Assembly (NCBI GenBank): GCA_022763485.1
Contig: JALEGX010000059.1
Location: 1-39,582, forward strand
From: Paracoccaceae bacterium
Lineage (GTDB): Bacteria > Pseudomonadota > Alphaproteobacteria > Rhodobacterales > Rhodobacteraceae
Direction of reading: 5' to 3'
Length of the DNA stretch: 39,582 bases
Positions 1-8,010 of this stretch are shown here, in pieces. How positions within the stretch are numbered: the first letter of the stretch is position 1; each line of letters opens with the position of its first letter. A model generated the notes under the pieces. The model was not told where the DNA came from. It saw only the letters and a list, made by a program, of their open reading frames with translations, and searched no databases. The position numbers and the translations under genes were made by a program.

Positions 1-1
1 C

Positions 2-1246
2 CCGATCTACAACAATCTGGATCACCTGATGGCACGCGCGCCCGAGATCCTGGGGACGCATTATGACATTGCCTATCCGGGCAAGCAGCTCTCAACCGCC
101 CGGAACCTGCGCGCCCTGCCGCTGGAAAATGAATACAAGGCGGCAGGGGCGCATTTCGGTCAGTTCTATGGCTGGGAACGCCCGCTCTATTTCGGTAAGA
201 CCGCAGAGCCGCGGATGACGTTTGAGCGTCCCGACTGGTTTGAGAACGTGCGGGACGAAGTCGCCGCCGCCCACGAAAGCGCCGCGATCTTTGACGCCTC
301 GCCCTTTGGCAAGATCGAGGTGCAGGGGCCGGAGGCCGAGGCCTTTCTGATGCAGACCTGCGCCGGGTACATGAACCGCGCGCCGGGGTCGGTGATCTAC
401 ACCGCCGTGTTGAACGATCGCGGCACCTTTGAAAGCGACATCACCGCGCAGCGGATTGCCGAGGATCACTATCGCCTGTTTGTTGGTACAGGCGCGATCA
501 AACGCGATCTGGCATGGTTCCGCCGCCACGCCGAAGGCTTTGATGTGACGCTGACGGATTCGACCGAGGATTACGCAGTGCTGGGCCTGATGGGGCCGGA
601 AGCGGCGCGGATCGTCACCGAATGTGGCGCGCCGGAGCTGAACGAGCTTGGATACTTCAAGGTCGGCCCGGCCCATATCGCCGGCAAACACGTCCGCGCC
701 GCGCGCATGTCCTATGTGGGCGAGGCCGGGTGGGAGATCACCATGAAGGCGGAAAACGCCCCCGCCGTCTACGCCGCGCTGACCGCTGCAGGCGCCAAGC
801 CTGCGGGGCTGTTCGCCCAGACCTCCATGCGGGTGGAAAAGGGCTTCTGCGCCATGGGGCACGAGCTGGACGGGGACAACACCCCAATCGAGGCCGGGCT
901 GATGTTCGCGACCCGCAAGACGGGCGGGTTCACAGGGTTTGAAGCGCTGCAGGAGCGGCTGGAAAACGGCACCAAACCCAACGTGATCTCGATCACGCTG
1001 GATGATGAGCAAGCGGTGCCCTTGGGTCACGAGCCGATCTATCTGGACGGCCAGATTGTGGGTCAGACCAGCACCTGCGCCTTTGGTTATCGCGTGGGCA
1101 AGCCGGTGGCGCTGGGCCATGTGCATGGTGAGGTTGCAGACGGCGCACGGATCCAGGTGGATATTGCCCGCCAGATGTATGACGGCACAGTCACCATCGG
1201 CCCGCTCTATGATCCCGAGGGCAAGCGCATGCGGGGCGCGGCGTGA
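2..1246 (+). CDS. GcvT-domain FAD-dependent dehydrogenase (dimethylglycine/sarcosine dehydrogenase-like), 5' truncated
   Basis: The gene runs off the left edge; the frame is open from base 2, so the ATG at 29 is internal. The visible 414 residues are the C-terminal part of a family that oxidatively demethylates N-methylated amines and passes the one-carbon unit to tetrahydrofolate. The segment GAHFGQFYGWERPLYF is the typical junction between the FAD-oxidoreductase central domain and the aminomethyltransferase fold. A GcvT domain follows (including SYVGEAGWEI and a DNTPIEAGL region), then a GcvT C-terminal barrel (GHVHGEV near the end). The N-terminal Rossmann/FAD domain lies outside the window. 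The stop overlaps the next start as GTGA, indicating translational coupling to the BKACE gene. The substrate (dimethylglycine, sarcosine or another N-methyl compound) cannot be told from this fragment. Confidence 0.85.
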   Translation, partial: PIYNNLDHLMARAPEILGTHYDIAYPGKQLSTARNLRALPLENEYKAAGAHFGQFYGWERPLYFGKTAEPRMTFERPDWFENVRDEVAAAHESAAIFDASPFGKIEVQGPEAEAFLMQTCAGYMNRAPGSVIYTAVLNDRGTFESDITAQRIAEDHYRLFVGTGAIKRDLAWFRRHAEGFDVTLTDSTEDYAVLGLMGPEAARIVTECGAPELNELGYFKVGPAHIAGKHVRAARMSYVGEAGWEITMKAENAPAVYAALTAAGAKPAGLFAQTSMRVEKGFCAMGHELDGDNTPIEAGLMFATRKTGGFTGFEALQERLENGTKPNVISITLDDEQAVPLGHEPIYLDGQIVGQTSTCAFGYRVGKPVALGHVHGEVADGARIQVDIARQMYDGTVTIGPLYDPEGKRMRGAA

Positions 1247-2001
1247 CCCGGCCCTTTGTCTTGGTGGCCCCTAACGGGGCCCGGCGCGGCAAGGCGGATC
1301 ATCCCGCCTTGCCCGTGACGATTCCGGAGACCGTGGAGACGGCGATGGCTTGCCGTCGAGCGGGCGCTGACGGGTTGCATCTACATGTGCGGGACGCGGC
1401 AGGCGCGCATTCGCTGGATCCGGGCCGCTATAAGGAGGCGCTGTCGGAACTGGCCCGTGCCGTTCCCGATATGGCGGTGCAGATCACCACCGAAAGCGCC
1501 GGGATCTATGATGTGCCTGCACAGCTGGCCACCCTGCGCGCCGTCGCGCCAGAGTGGGCCAGCATCTCGGTTCGCGAGATCGCCCGCGCACCCGAGTTGA
1601 TCGATGCCGTCTATGGCACCTGCGCTGACAATGGCACGCGGGTGCAGCATATCCTCTATGACGCCACTGACGCCGCTCTGCTGCAGGACTGGCAGGCGCG
1701 CGGGCTGGTTCGCGCGGGGCAGGACGACGTGATCCTTGTGCTGGGGCGCTATGCGACCAGGCAGCAATCCCACCTCGAAGATCTTGCGCCCTTGTTGCAG
1801 AGCATTCCCGAGGGCGCGCCTTGGATGCTCTGCGCCTTTGGTGCCTCGGAACATGCCTGCCTGTCGGAGGCCGCCCGCCTGGGCGGTGCGTGCCGTGTGG
1901 GCTTCGAAAACAGTCTGACCGCCGCCGATGGCCGTCAGCACTCTGACAACGCGGCCTCGGTCGCCGCGCTCATCTCACAGCTTGAAAGGATCGCGGCATG
2001 A
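1243..2001 (+). CDS. Beta-keto acid cleavage enzyme (BKACE, DUF849 family)
   Basis: This 252-residue protein belongs to the Zn-dependent BKACE family, which condenses a 3-keto acid with acetyl-CoA to give acetoacetate and a new acyl-CoA. The founding member is 3-keto-5-aminohexanoate cleavage enzyme of lysine fermentation. Visible support: an N-terminal strand APNGARRGKADHPALPVT, the metal-binding GLHLHVRD with His46 and His48 at the canonical positions, and the C-terminal glutamate ligand in VGFEN (Glu222). It is shorter than typical members (roughly 270-310 residues). The GTG start at 1243 overlaps the upstream stop by 4 nt, and the stop overlaps the downstream aminotransferase ATG by 4 nt. 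The neighbours suggest a substrate made by transamination of a beta-amino acid. The exact substrate is unknown. Confidence 0.87.
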   Translation: MTRPFVLVAPNGARRGKADHPALPVTIPETVETAMACRRAGADGLHLHVRDAAGAHSLDPGRYKEALSELARAVPDMAVQITTESAGIYDVPAQLATLRAVAPEWASISVREIARAPELIDAVYGTCADNGTRVQHILYDATDAALLQDWQARGLVRAGQDDVILVLGRYATRQQSHLEDLAPLLQSIPEGAPWMLCAFGASEHACLSEAARLGGACRVGFENSLTAADGRQHSDNAASVAALISQLERIAA

Positions 2002-3326
2002 GCCACGTGTTTCCCCGCCATTGCCATTCGAACACCCCGACGGCCGTTGCTGGCGACGGCTGTTTCCTGATCGACCAGACCGGCAAGCGCTATTTCGACG
2101 GCTCGGGCGGCGCGGCAGTGTCCTGCCTTGGCCACTCCAACGCCCGCGTGACGCAGGCGATCAAGGATCAGGTGGATCAGCTGGCATTTGCGCATACCGG
2201 TTTCTTCACTTCCGACCCCGCCGAACAATTGGCCGACCTGCTGATTGCGAACGCGCCGGGGGATCTGGACCGGGTCTATTTCGTCTCGGGCGGCTCCGAA
2301 GCGGTAGAATCCGCCATCAAACTGGCGCGCCAGTATTTCACCGAACGCGGCGAGCCGCAGCGCCGCCACCTGATCGCCCGGCGGCAGAGCTATCATGGCA
2401 ACACCATCGGCGCGCTGTCGGCAGGCGGCAACGCCTGGCGGCGCCAGCAATTCGCGCCGCTGCTGATCGACGTGAGCCACATTGCGCCCTGCTATGAATA
2501 CGCGGAACGCGGCGAAGGCGAGAGCTTGCACGATTACGGTCAACGCGTCGCGCAGGAGCTGGAGGATGAAATCCTGCGCCTGGGGGCGGACAGCGTCATG
2601 GCTTTCCTCGCCGAACCGGTGGTTGGCGCGACCCTGGGTGCCGTTCCGGCGGTCGAAGGGTATTACAAACGCATCCGCGAGATCTGCGACAAATATGGCG
2701 TGCTGCTGATCCTGGATGAGGTCATGTGCGGCATGGGCCGCACCGGCCATCTGTTCGCCTGCGATTTCGAGTGCGTGGCTCCGGATATCCTGTGCATCGC
2801 CAAGGGGCTGGGCGCGGGCTATCAGCCGATCGGCGCGATGCTGTGTTCGAAAGCGATCTATGACACGATCAGCGCAGGTACGGGGTTCTTCCAGCACGGG
2901 CATACCTATCTGGGCCATCCGGTGGCTGCTGCCGCTGGCCTCGCCGTCGTGCAGGAATTGCTTGAGAACGATCTGCCCGCGCAGGTGCGGGCGCGGGGAA
3001 CCTATCTGGAGCAGCAGTTGCGCGCACGCTTTGCCCAGAACCCGCATGTGGGTGACATCCGGGGGCGGGGCCTGTTTCAGGGCATCGAATTCGTCGCCGA
3101 CCGGGACAGCAAGACGCCGTTCGATCCCAAGCTGGGAGTGGCGGGCAAGCTTAAGAAAGCGGCCTTTGCCAATGGCCTGATCTGCTACCCGATGCCGGGC
3201 ACGCGCGACGGGCGGCATGGCGATCATGTGTTGCTGGCCCCGCCTTTCATCGCCTCCGAGGCCGAGCTGGACGGCGCGCTGGACGCGTTGCAATCCGCCG
3301 TGGATCAGGTTTTGGGCGCGCTCTGA
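1998..3326 (+). CDS. Class III PLP-dependent aminotransferase
   Basis: A 442-residue fold-type I aminotransferase of the omega-amino acid/aspartate aminotransferase superfamily. Motifs in order: SGGSEAVE (residues 97-104, phosphate binding), LDEVMCGMGRTG with Asp240 for the pyridine nitrogen, IAKGLGAGYQPIGA with Lys269 as the Schiff-base lysine, and HTYLGHP with Thr303. Full length for the family. The ATG overlaps the BKACE stop (ATGA). Class III enzymes often act on amino groups distant from the carboxylate (beta-alanine, GABA, taurine, diamines). With BKACE in the same operon, a beta-amino acid donor giving a beta-keto acid is plausible, but this is inference. It is the last gene of the operon; the next gene is convergent, 4 bp away. 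Confidence 0.88.
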   Translation: MSHVFPRHCHSNTPTAVAGDGCFLIDQTGKRYFDGSGGAAVSCLGHSNARVTQAIKDQVDQLAFAHTGFFTSDPAEQLADLLIANAPGDLDRVYFVSGGSEAVESAIKLARQYFTERGEPQRRHLIARRQSYHGNTIGALSAGGNAWRRQQFAPLLIDVSHIAPCYEYAERGEGESLHDYGQRVAQELEDEILRLGADSVMAFLAEPVVGATLGAVPAVEGYYKRIREICDKYGVLLILDEVMCGMGRTGHLFACDFECVAPDILCIAKGLGAGYQPIGAMLCSKAIYDTISAGTGFFQHGHTYLGHPVAAAAGLAVVQELLENDLPAQVRARGTYLEQQLRARFAQNPHVGDIRGRGLFQGIEFVADRDSKTPFDPKLGVAGKLKKAAFANGLICYPMPGTRDGRHGDHVLLAPPFIASEAELDGALDALQSAVDQVLGAL

Positions 3327-3330
3327 GCGT

Positions 3331-4014
3331 TCAGTCCAGGATATAGCGATGCAGCTCCGGGCCTCGGGTCCGGAGCCATTTGCGTTGGCTTTCGTGCGAT
3401 CCGAAGAGGCGTTCCACCTGTCCCCAGAAGGCCGAGGAATGGTTCATTTCCTTCAGATGAGCGACCTCATGCGCTGCCACGTAGCGCAGCACATCCGTTG
3501 GGGCCAGGATCAGCCGCCATGAGAACATCAAGGCCCCTTGGGAGGAGCACGACCCCCATCTGGAGCGGGTATCCCGCAGGGTGATTCGGCTGGGGTGTTT
3601 GCCCAGCTTGCGGGCATAGTGATCGGTGGCTTCTGCGAAGCGGTCGCGGGCCAGCGCCTTCAAGTAGCGCTGCAGCTGGCTGCCCGGCTTGTCCCGGGGC
3701 AGGGTCAGCACATCCGGTCCCAGATGAATGCCCTTGTCATCGCTCAGCCGCAGGGTGCGCAGGGTGCCTTCAATCGGCAGCTGTGCGCCGTCTTCAAGGG
3801 TCCAGACCGGGGGACGTTTGGACAAGTGTTTGCGAATCCACGCTTCTTTCTCTTGCGCGAAATCCAGCGCTTCGGCCTCGGGCAAACGGGCAGGCAGGGT
3901 CAGCGTCACGCGACCGTCCAGTTGTGAGACCCGCAGGCTGATCCGGCGGGCACGGGCCGACCGCCGCAGCAACAGCGGTATCGGAGGCTCACCCGGGATC
4001 TGATACTGGGTCAT
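3331..4014 (-). CDS. SprT/YgjP-like zinc metallopeptidase (DUF45)
   Basis: A 227-residue protein of the YgjP/DUF45 family, soluble zinc-metallopeptidase-like proteins whose cellular substrate is poorly defined. The family signature DTRSRWGSCSS (residues 148-158) precedes the HEVAH zinc motif (182-186), with a third candidate ligand His192 in NHSSAFW. There is no signal peptide or membrane segment, so it is probably cytoplasmic. I chose the ATG at 4014; a TTG three codons upstream (4023) is possible, and the ribosome site AGGGAC is about 12 nt from the ATG. It is convergent with the aminotransferase (4 bp) and divergent from the FYDLN gene, with about 97 bp between starts. Confidence 0.8.
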   Translation of the reverse strand: MTQYQIPGEPPIPLLLRRSARARRISLRVSQLDGRVTLTLPARLPEAEALDFAQEKEAWIRKHLSKRPPVWTLEDGAQLPIEGTLRTLRLSDDKGIHLGPDVLTLPRDKPGSQLQRYLKALARDRFAEATDHYARKLGKHPSRITLRDTRSRWGSCSSQGALMFSWRLILAPTDVLRYVAAHEVAHLKEMNHSSAFWGQVERLFGSHESQRKWLRTRGPELHRYILD

Positions 4015-4111
4015 CTGGCGCAAGGTCCCTAAAGGCTTTGACAGTGCCTATCTCATATGGCAGGTCACCGGAATCGTCGATACGACTCAGCAGATAATCG
4101 AGGGATTTCAC

Positions 4112-4441
4112 ATGCCCAAGGAAGAATGGGGTGTAAAACGCGTTTGCCCGACCACCGGCAAACGGTTCTACGACCTGAACAAGAACCCGATCGTTAGCCC
4201 GTACACGGGTGAAGTGGTTGAGATGGACACCGGCAAGAGCCGGATGATTGCGGCTGACGCTGCGGACGCTGCCAACCTGAAGAACACCAAAAACATGCAG
4301 GACGACGATGTCGTTCTGGAAGATGACGATGACTCGATGGATGTCGATCTGGGCGATGACGTTCTGGATGATGACGACGACGAGGACAATGTCTCGCTGG
4401 ACGAAATCGCCGACGTGTCCTCGCCGGATGATGACTCCTGA
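4112..4441 (+). CDS. FYDLN acid domain protein (TIGR02300 family)
   Basis: A 109-residue protein with the diagnostic N-terminus MPKEEWGVKRVCPTTGKRFY followed by DLN and a PIVSPYTG motif. These form a small zinc-ribbon-like head with only one cysteine. From about residue 65 the protein is an extremely acidic tail, mostly Asp with Val/Leu/Ser spacing, ending in DDDS. The family is widespread in Alphaproteobacteria and has no assigned function; the polyacidic tail could mimic nucleic acid or bind basic proteins or metal ions. The ribosome site GAGGGA lies 6 nt before the ATG. A likely terminator follows, then tRNA-Ala. Confidence 0.9.
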   Translation: MPKEEWGVKRVCPTTGKRFYDLNKNPIVSPYTGEVVEMDTGKSRMIAADAADAANLKNTKNMQDDDVVLEDDDDSMDVDLGDDVLDDDDDEDNVSLDEIADVSSPDDDS

Positions 4442-4453
4442 TCCCAGGATTTC

Positions 4454-4502
4454 GAGCGCTCCGACGGGGCGCTCAAAAAACTTCCTCGGCGGCGCTTTTT
4501 TT
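4454..4502 (+). terminator. Probable terminator of the FYDLN gene
   Basis: A GAGCGC/GCGCTC stem (4454-4459 with 4469-4474, 9-nt loop) is followed by six A and then, after a GC-rich stretch, by seven T (4496-4502). It lies between the FYDLN stop and the tRNA gene. The exact pairing that precedes the T-run is ambiguous. Confidence 0.5.
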
Positions 4503-4529
4503 GCTTGAACTCACCGCCGCCGCTATTTA
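4501..4529 (+). promoter_or_regulatory. Candidate sigma70 promoter of tRNA-Ala
   Basis: TTGCTT (4501-4506) and TATTTA (4524-4529) are separated by exactly 17 bp and lie about 50 bp upstream of the mature tRNA 5' end. The -35 box is imperfect and overlaps the T-run of the preceding terminator, so this is a candidate only. Confidence 0.33.
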
Positions 4530-4577
4530 AACGACCACTCACCGCACAGCAGCATACGCAGCCAAGCGGAACAGGAT

Positions 4578-4653
<76 letters not shown>

Positions 4654-4932
4654 AATCACCCATCCAGACAGTTGTGTTGAAGCGCCGGTTGTGACCGGAG
4701 TTTGCTGTAGTGTTGACCGCTTGCACGTCCCTGAACGGCGTGTCCCGGCCGTAGCAGGAAGGCGCCGATCACGGTGCTTCGGCCGACGCAAGGCGGGCAG
4801 GGCACCCGCCGGGGGGCAACGGCACGAAGACCGGCAAGAGGTGCAGAGCCTGGGCTGCAAAAGCCGGTTGTGACCGTCAAGATCGGCACCGGCCCATTCT
4901 GCCCAGGGTCAGATCTGTGAGGGCCTCAGGGC

Positions 4933-5733
4933 TTACTTGATCCCCGCGCGCATGAAACTTTGGACGAATTGGCGCTGGAACAGCAGGAAGGCAATCAGCA
5001 GCGGGCCCGACGTCATCAGGGTTGCTGCGTTGATCACGCTCCACTCCACGCCGGAGTCGATGGAGGCGAAGATCGACAGACCCACGGTCACCGGGCGCGT
5101 TTCCACGGAATTGGTGACGATCAACGGCCAGAGGAAGTTGTTCCAGTGATGACTGACGGACACAAGCCCGTAGGCCAGGTAGGTGGGGATCGCCAGGGGC
5201 ACATAGACCTTCATCAGGATGCCCAGCGTCGACATACCTTCGATCTGTGCCGCTTCCTCCAGCTCTTTGGGGACCGACATGAAGGTCTGGCGCAGCAGGA
5301 AGATACCAAAGCCGGACGCAATATAGGGCAGGGCAATGGCGGGGATCGTGTCGATCAGGTTCAGCTCCCGGATCAGCTTGTAATTTTCGACAATCAGGAT
5401 GTCAGGCATCACCAGAAGCTGCACCAACACCAGCGCAAACAGGAGGTTCCGGCCAGGGAACTGGAAGCGGGCAAAGGCATAGGCCGCCAGCGTACACAGG
5501 ACGAATTGCCCGATCAGGATCGCGGTGACCAGCATGAAGGTGTTGAGGAAGTAGCGCGCGAATGGCGCGGCCTGCCAGGCCTTGGCGAAGTTCTCCAGCG
5601 TCAGCGGGGCGAACAGATCAAAGTTGGCTTCATAGGCGGCCGGGTGAAAGGCGGTCCAGATCGCATAGGCCAGCGGCAGGACCCAGACCAGTGCCAGCGT
5701 CCAGGCACCCAGGATGTTCAGGGCTCGGGTCAT
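4933..5733 (-). CDS. Carbohydrate/glycerol-phosphate ABC transporter permease (UgpE-like)
   Basis: A 266-residue inner-membrane permease of the MalG/UgpE type, with about six hydrophobic segments. The first is WTLALVWVLPLAYAIWTAF near residue 11. The cytoplasmic EAA loop is at ELEEAAQIEGMSTLGILMKV, where the protein contacts the ATPase. Overall layout resembles E. coli UgpE, including the C-terminal FQRQFVQSFMRAGIK. The start overlaps the stop of the UgpA-like gene by 4 nt (ATGA). It is the last gene of the five-gene transport operon. A short TGAGG/CCTCA inverted repeat (4918-4928) lies just past the stop but lacks a U-tract. Substrate is inferred only from its partners. Confidence 0.87.
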   Translation of the reverse strand: MTRALNILGAWTLALVWVLPLAYAIWTAFHPAAYEANFDLFAPLTLENFAKAWQAAPFARYFLNTFMLVTAILIGQFVLCTLAAYAFARFQFPGRNLLFALVLVQLLVMPDILIVENYKLIRELNLIDTIPAIALPYIASGFGIFLLRQTFMSVPKELEEAAQIEGMSTLGILMKVYVPLAIPTYLAYGLVSVSHHWNNFLWPLIVTNSVETRPVTVGLSIFASIDSGVEWSVINAATLMTSGPLLIAFLLFQRQFVQSFMRAGIK

Positions 5734-6605
5734 TTGTAGTGCACCTTGCGATCAAAGAAGAAGAACTGACCGATCGCCAGCAGCCCCAGGATCGCCAGCA
5801 GGATCACCGTCAGGGCCGCGGCATAGGCGGTGTCCCAGAAGCGGAAGGCGACCTCGTAGATGTAGAACAGCAGCAGCGAGGACGCGTTGTCAGGGCCGCC
5901 TCCGGTGAGCACGAAGATGTGGTCCACCATGCGGAAGGAATTCACCACAGCGTTGATTGACACGAACAACGTGGTCGGCATCAACAGCGGGAAGGTCACG
6001 CGGCGAAAGATCGTCCAGGGGCCAGCGCCTTCAATCCGGGCGGCCTCGATCAAGCTGGGCGGGATGGTTTGCAGGGCGGCCAGGTAGAAGATCATGAAAA
6101 ACCCGGCTTCTTTCCAGATGGTGACGATCATCACGCCGATCAGCGCGGTGTCCGGCTGACCCAGGATGTTGGACTGCCCCATGCCCAGCAGGCCGGTGAT
6201 CTGATCAATCAGGCCAAAACCGGGCGTGTAGAAAAACATCCAGATGTTCGCCACGGCGATCATTGGCAGGACGGTGGGGGTGAAATAGGCCATGCGCACA
6301 AAGCTGCGCCCAATCAGGCGTTCATTGACCCACAGCGCCATCGCCAGGGCAATCGCGATAGAGGTCGGGATTGTGCCAAGGGCAAACCACAGGTTGTTGA
6401 CCAGCACCTTCCAGAAGATCGGGTCGTTCACCAGGGTTTCGTAGTTCTCCAGCCCCGCCCAGCGGGCCGGTCGGCGTCCGCGCGGGGTGGTGAACAGGCT
6501 GTTCCACAAGGTTGTGACGGCAGGCACATGGGTGAAGGCCAGCAAAAACAGAAAAGCCGGCGTCAGCAAGAGCCAGGCGTGGATCCAGTGGCGTGTCTGC
6601 ATCAT
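5730..6605 (-). CDS. Carbohydrate/glycerol-phosphate ABC transporter permease (UgpA-like)
   Basis: A 291-residue MalF/UgpA-type permease with six predicted membrane segments, beginning with WLLLTPAFLFLLAFTHVPAV. The EAA loop is at SLIEAARIEGAGPWTIFRRV. The C-terminus KVHYK matches the UgpA ending in style. I start it at the ATG at 6605 (a second ATG follows at 6602) because AAGGAACG lies directly upstream; the longer reading frame from 6647 would run through an RNA hairpin. It pairs with the downstream UgpE-like permease to form the membrane pore. Confidence 0.87.
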   Translation of the reverse strand: MMQTRHWIHAWLLLTPAFLFLLAFTHVPAVTTLWNSLFTTPRGRRPARWAGLENYETLVNDPIFWKVLVNNLWFALGTIPTSIAIALAMALWVNERLIGRSFVRMAYFTPTVLPMIAVANIWMFFYTPGFGLIDQITGLLGMGQSNILGQPDTALIGVMIVTIWKEAGFFMIFYLAALQTIPPSLIEAARIEGAGPWTIFRRVTFPLLMPTTLFVSINAVVNSFRMVDHIFVLTGGGPDNASSLLLFYIYEVAFRFWDTAYAAALTVILLAILGLLAIGQFFFFDRKVHYK

Positions 6606-6620
6606 CGTTCCTTGTGGTGT

Positions 6621-6647
6621 GTGTGGCGGGAACAGGCCCCGCCACAC
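6621..6647 (-). promoter_or_regulatory. Intercistronic hairpin between binding-protein and permease genes
   Basis: A perfect 10-bp stem (GTGTGGCGGG with CCCGCCACAC, 7-nt loop) fills the 54-bp gap between the binding-protein stop and the permease start. There is no U-run. Such hairpins in binding-protein operons typically protect the upstream mRNA or cause partial termination, giving excess periplasmic protein over permease. Function here is inferred. Confidence 0.6.
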
Positions 6648-6659
6648 GTTTCAGTCAGT

Positions 6660-7922
6660 TCAGCGATAGGCCTTCAGGACCGCTTCGGCCTTTGCCTGCG
6701 CTTCGGCCAGCGCCTCTGCCGCGGGCTTGGCGCCGGTGATCGCGGCATGCAGCGCATCGTTGAAGATGCGGGTCACGCGCTGGTTTTCGTAGGTGGACAG
6801 CTCGGCCACTGCGAATTCCAGTTGATCACGTGCCACCAGAGCCGGCGGGAAGTCGGCGGTGTAGGCTTTCATTTCGTCACTTTCCCAGGTTGCCGGGGAC
6901 GGCGCGACATAGCCGGTGGCAATCGACCACTTGGCGGCCTGTGCGGGCTGCGAGATCCACTTGATGAAATCGAAGGCGGCCTTGGTCTCTTCGTCCGAGC
7001 CACCCTTGAACAGGTAGAAGTTGCCGCCACCGGTCGGTGCGCCGCGGCTCATCTTGGCGGGCAGCATGGCAACGCCGAAGTCGAACGGAGCGTTCTTGCG
7101 GACGTTGGTCAGGTTGCCGGTCGACGTCCACATCATCGCGGTCTGGCCTTCGAAGAAGGCTTTGGGGGTGGCGCCCCATTCGATGATGCCGGGGGCCATC
7201 ACGCCGTCGTTGGACAGCGACACCAGATATTCCAGCGCCTCTACCACTTTCGGGTCGTCAAAGTGGGTCTTGGTGCCATTGTCGGTGACCAGCGTGGCGC
7301 CGTTCGACGTGGTCAGGCCCTGGAACAGCCAGTAGGGGAAACCGGAAGACGGGATGCGCACGCCCCATTGGGTGACGTTGCCGCTGTCGTCTTTCTTGGT
7401 CAGCTTGGACGCGTAGTCCTTCATTTCTTCCCAGGTGGCGGGCGCTTCGGTCAGCCCGGCTTCGGCAAAGGCCTCCTTGTTGTAGTACAGGACCGGGGTC
7501 GAACGCTGGAAGGGGATGCCGTAGGTCTTGCCGTCGATCATCGAGTTTTCCATGAAGGACGGGTAGAAGGACTTCAGCCAGGCCTTGTCTTCCGCCGTGG
7601 TGGCGTAGTCGTCGAAGGCGTGGATCAGGTCTTCGTCAAAAAGGGTGTACATGTCCACCGACAGGATCACCGAAAGCTGCGGAGCATTGCCACCGCGCGC
7701 TGCGGTCAGCGCCTTGGCCACCGTGTCCTGATACGAACCGGCATAGATCGCCTCGATGTTCACGCCTTCGTTTTCGGCCACATACTGGGATGTCAGCTCT
7801 TCGATGGTGTTGGCCGCGGTGCCGCCGACGGCCACCGGGAAATAGAATTCCAGGTCAACAGCCATGGCGGGCGACGCAGCCAGGGCCAACGCAGCAACGG
7901 CTGCTTTGAGTTTCGAGATCAT
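6660..7922 (-). CDS. Extracellular solute-binding protein (UgpB-like, family 1)
   Basis: A 420-residue periplasmic ligand-binding protein. The ATG at 7922 gives a clean signal peptide (MISKLKAAVAALALAASPAMA, cleaved before VDLEFY) and has GGAGA 7 nt upstream, so the 19-residue longer reading frame is rejected. Family 1 binding-protein features include QFRSTPVLYYNK-type ligand-cleft sequence (here PFQRSTPVLYYNKEAF), which closely matches the equivalent segment of E. coli UgpB. This makes sn-glycerol-3-phosphate or a related glycerol-phosphate compound the leading ligand guess, though sugars remain possible. It lies between ATPase and permease genes and is followed by a strong hairpin. Confidence 0.88.
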   Translation of the reverse strand: MISKLKAAVAALALAASPAMAVDLEFYFPVAVGGTAANTIEELTSQYVAENEGVNIEAIYAGSYQDTVAKALTAARGGNAPQLSVILSVDMYTLFDEDLIHAFDDYATTAEDKAWLKSFYPSFMENSMIDGKTYGIPFQRSTPVLYYNKEAFAEAGLTEAPATWEEMKDYASKLTKKDDSGNVTQWGVRIPSSGFPYWLFQGLTTSNGATLVTDNGTKTHFDDPKVVEALEYLVSLSNDGVMAPGIIEWGATPKAFFEGQTAMMWTSTGNLTNVRKNAPFDFGVAMLPAKMSRGAPTGGGNFYLFKGGSDEETKAAFDFIKWISQPAQAAKWSIATGYVAPSPATWESDEMKAYTADFPPALVARDQLEFAVAELSTYENQRVTRIFNDALHAAITGAKPAAEALAEAQAKAEAVLKAYR

Positions 7923-8010
7923 GAGATTTCTCCGACTGGGATAGGAAGACCGGGCAAGCCCGAATTGCAGCATCCCCAAACCGTTTTGAGGAGCATGGCA
8001 CGTGAAGGCG

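Noticed and set aside
4038..4043. Perfect TTGACA upstream of the FYDLN gene
   Set aside because: No -10-like hexamer at 16-18 bp spacing, so not called a promoter.
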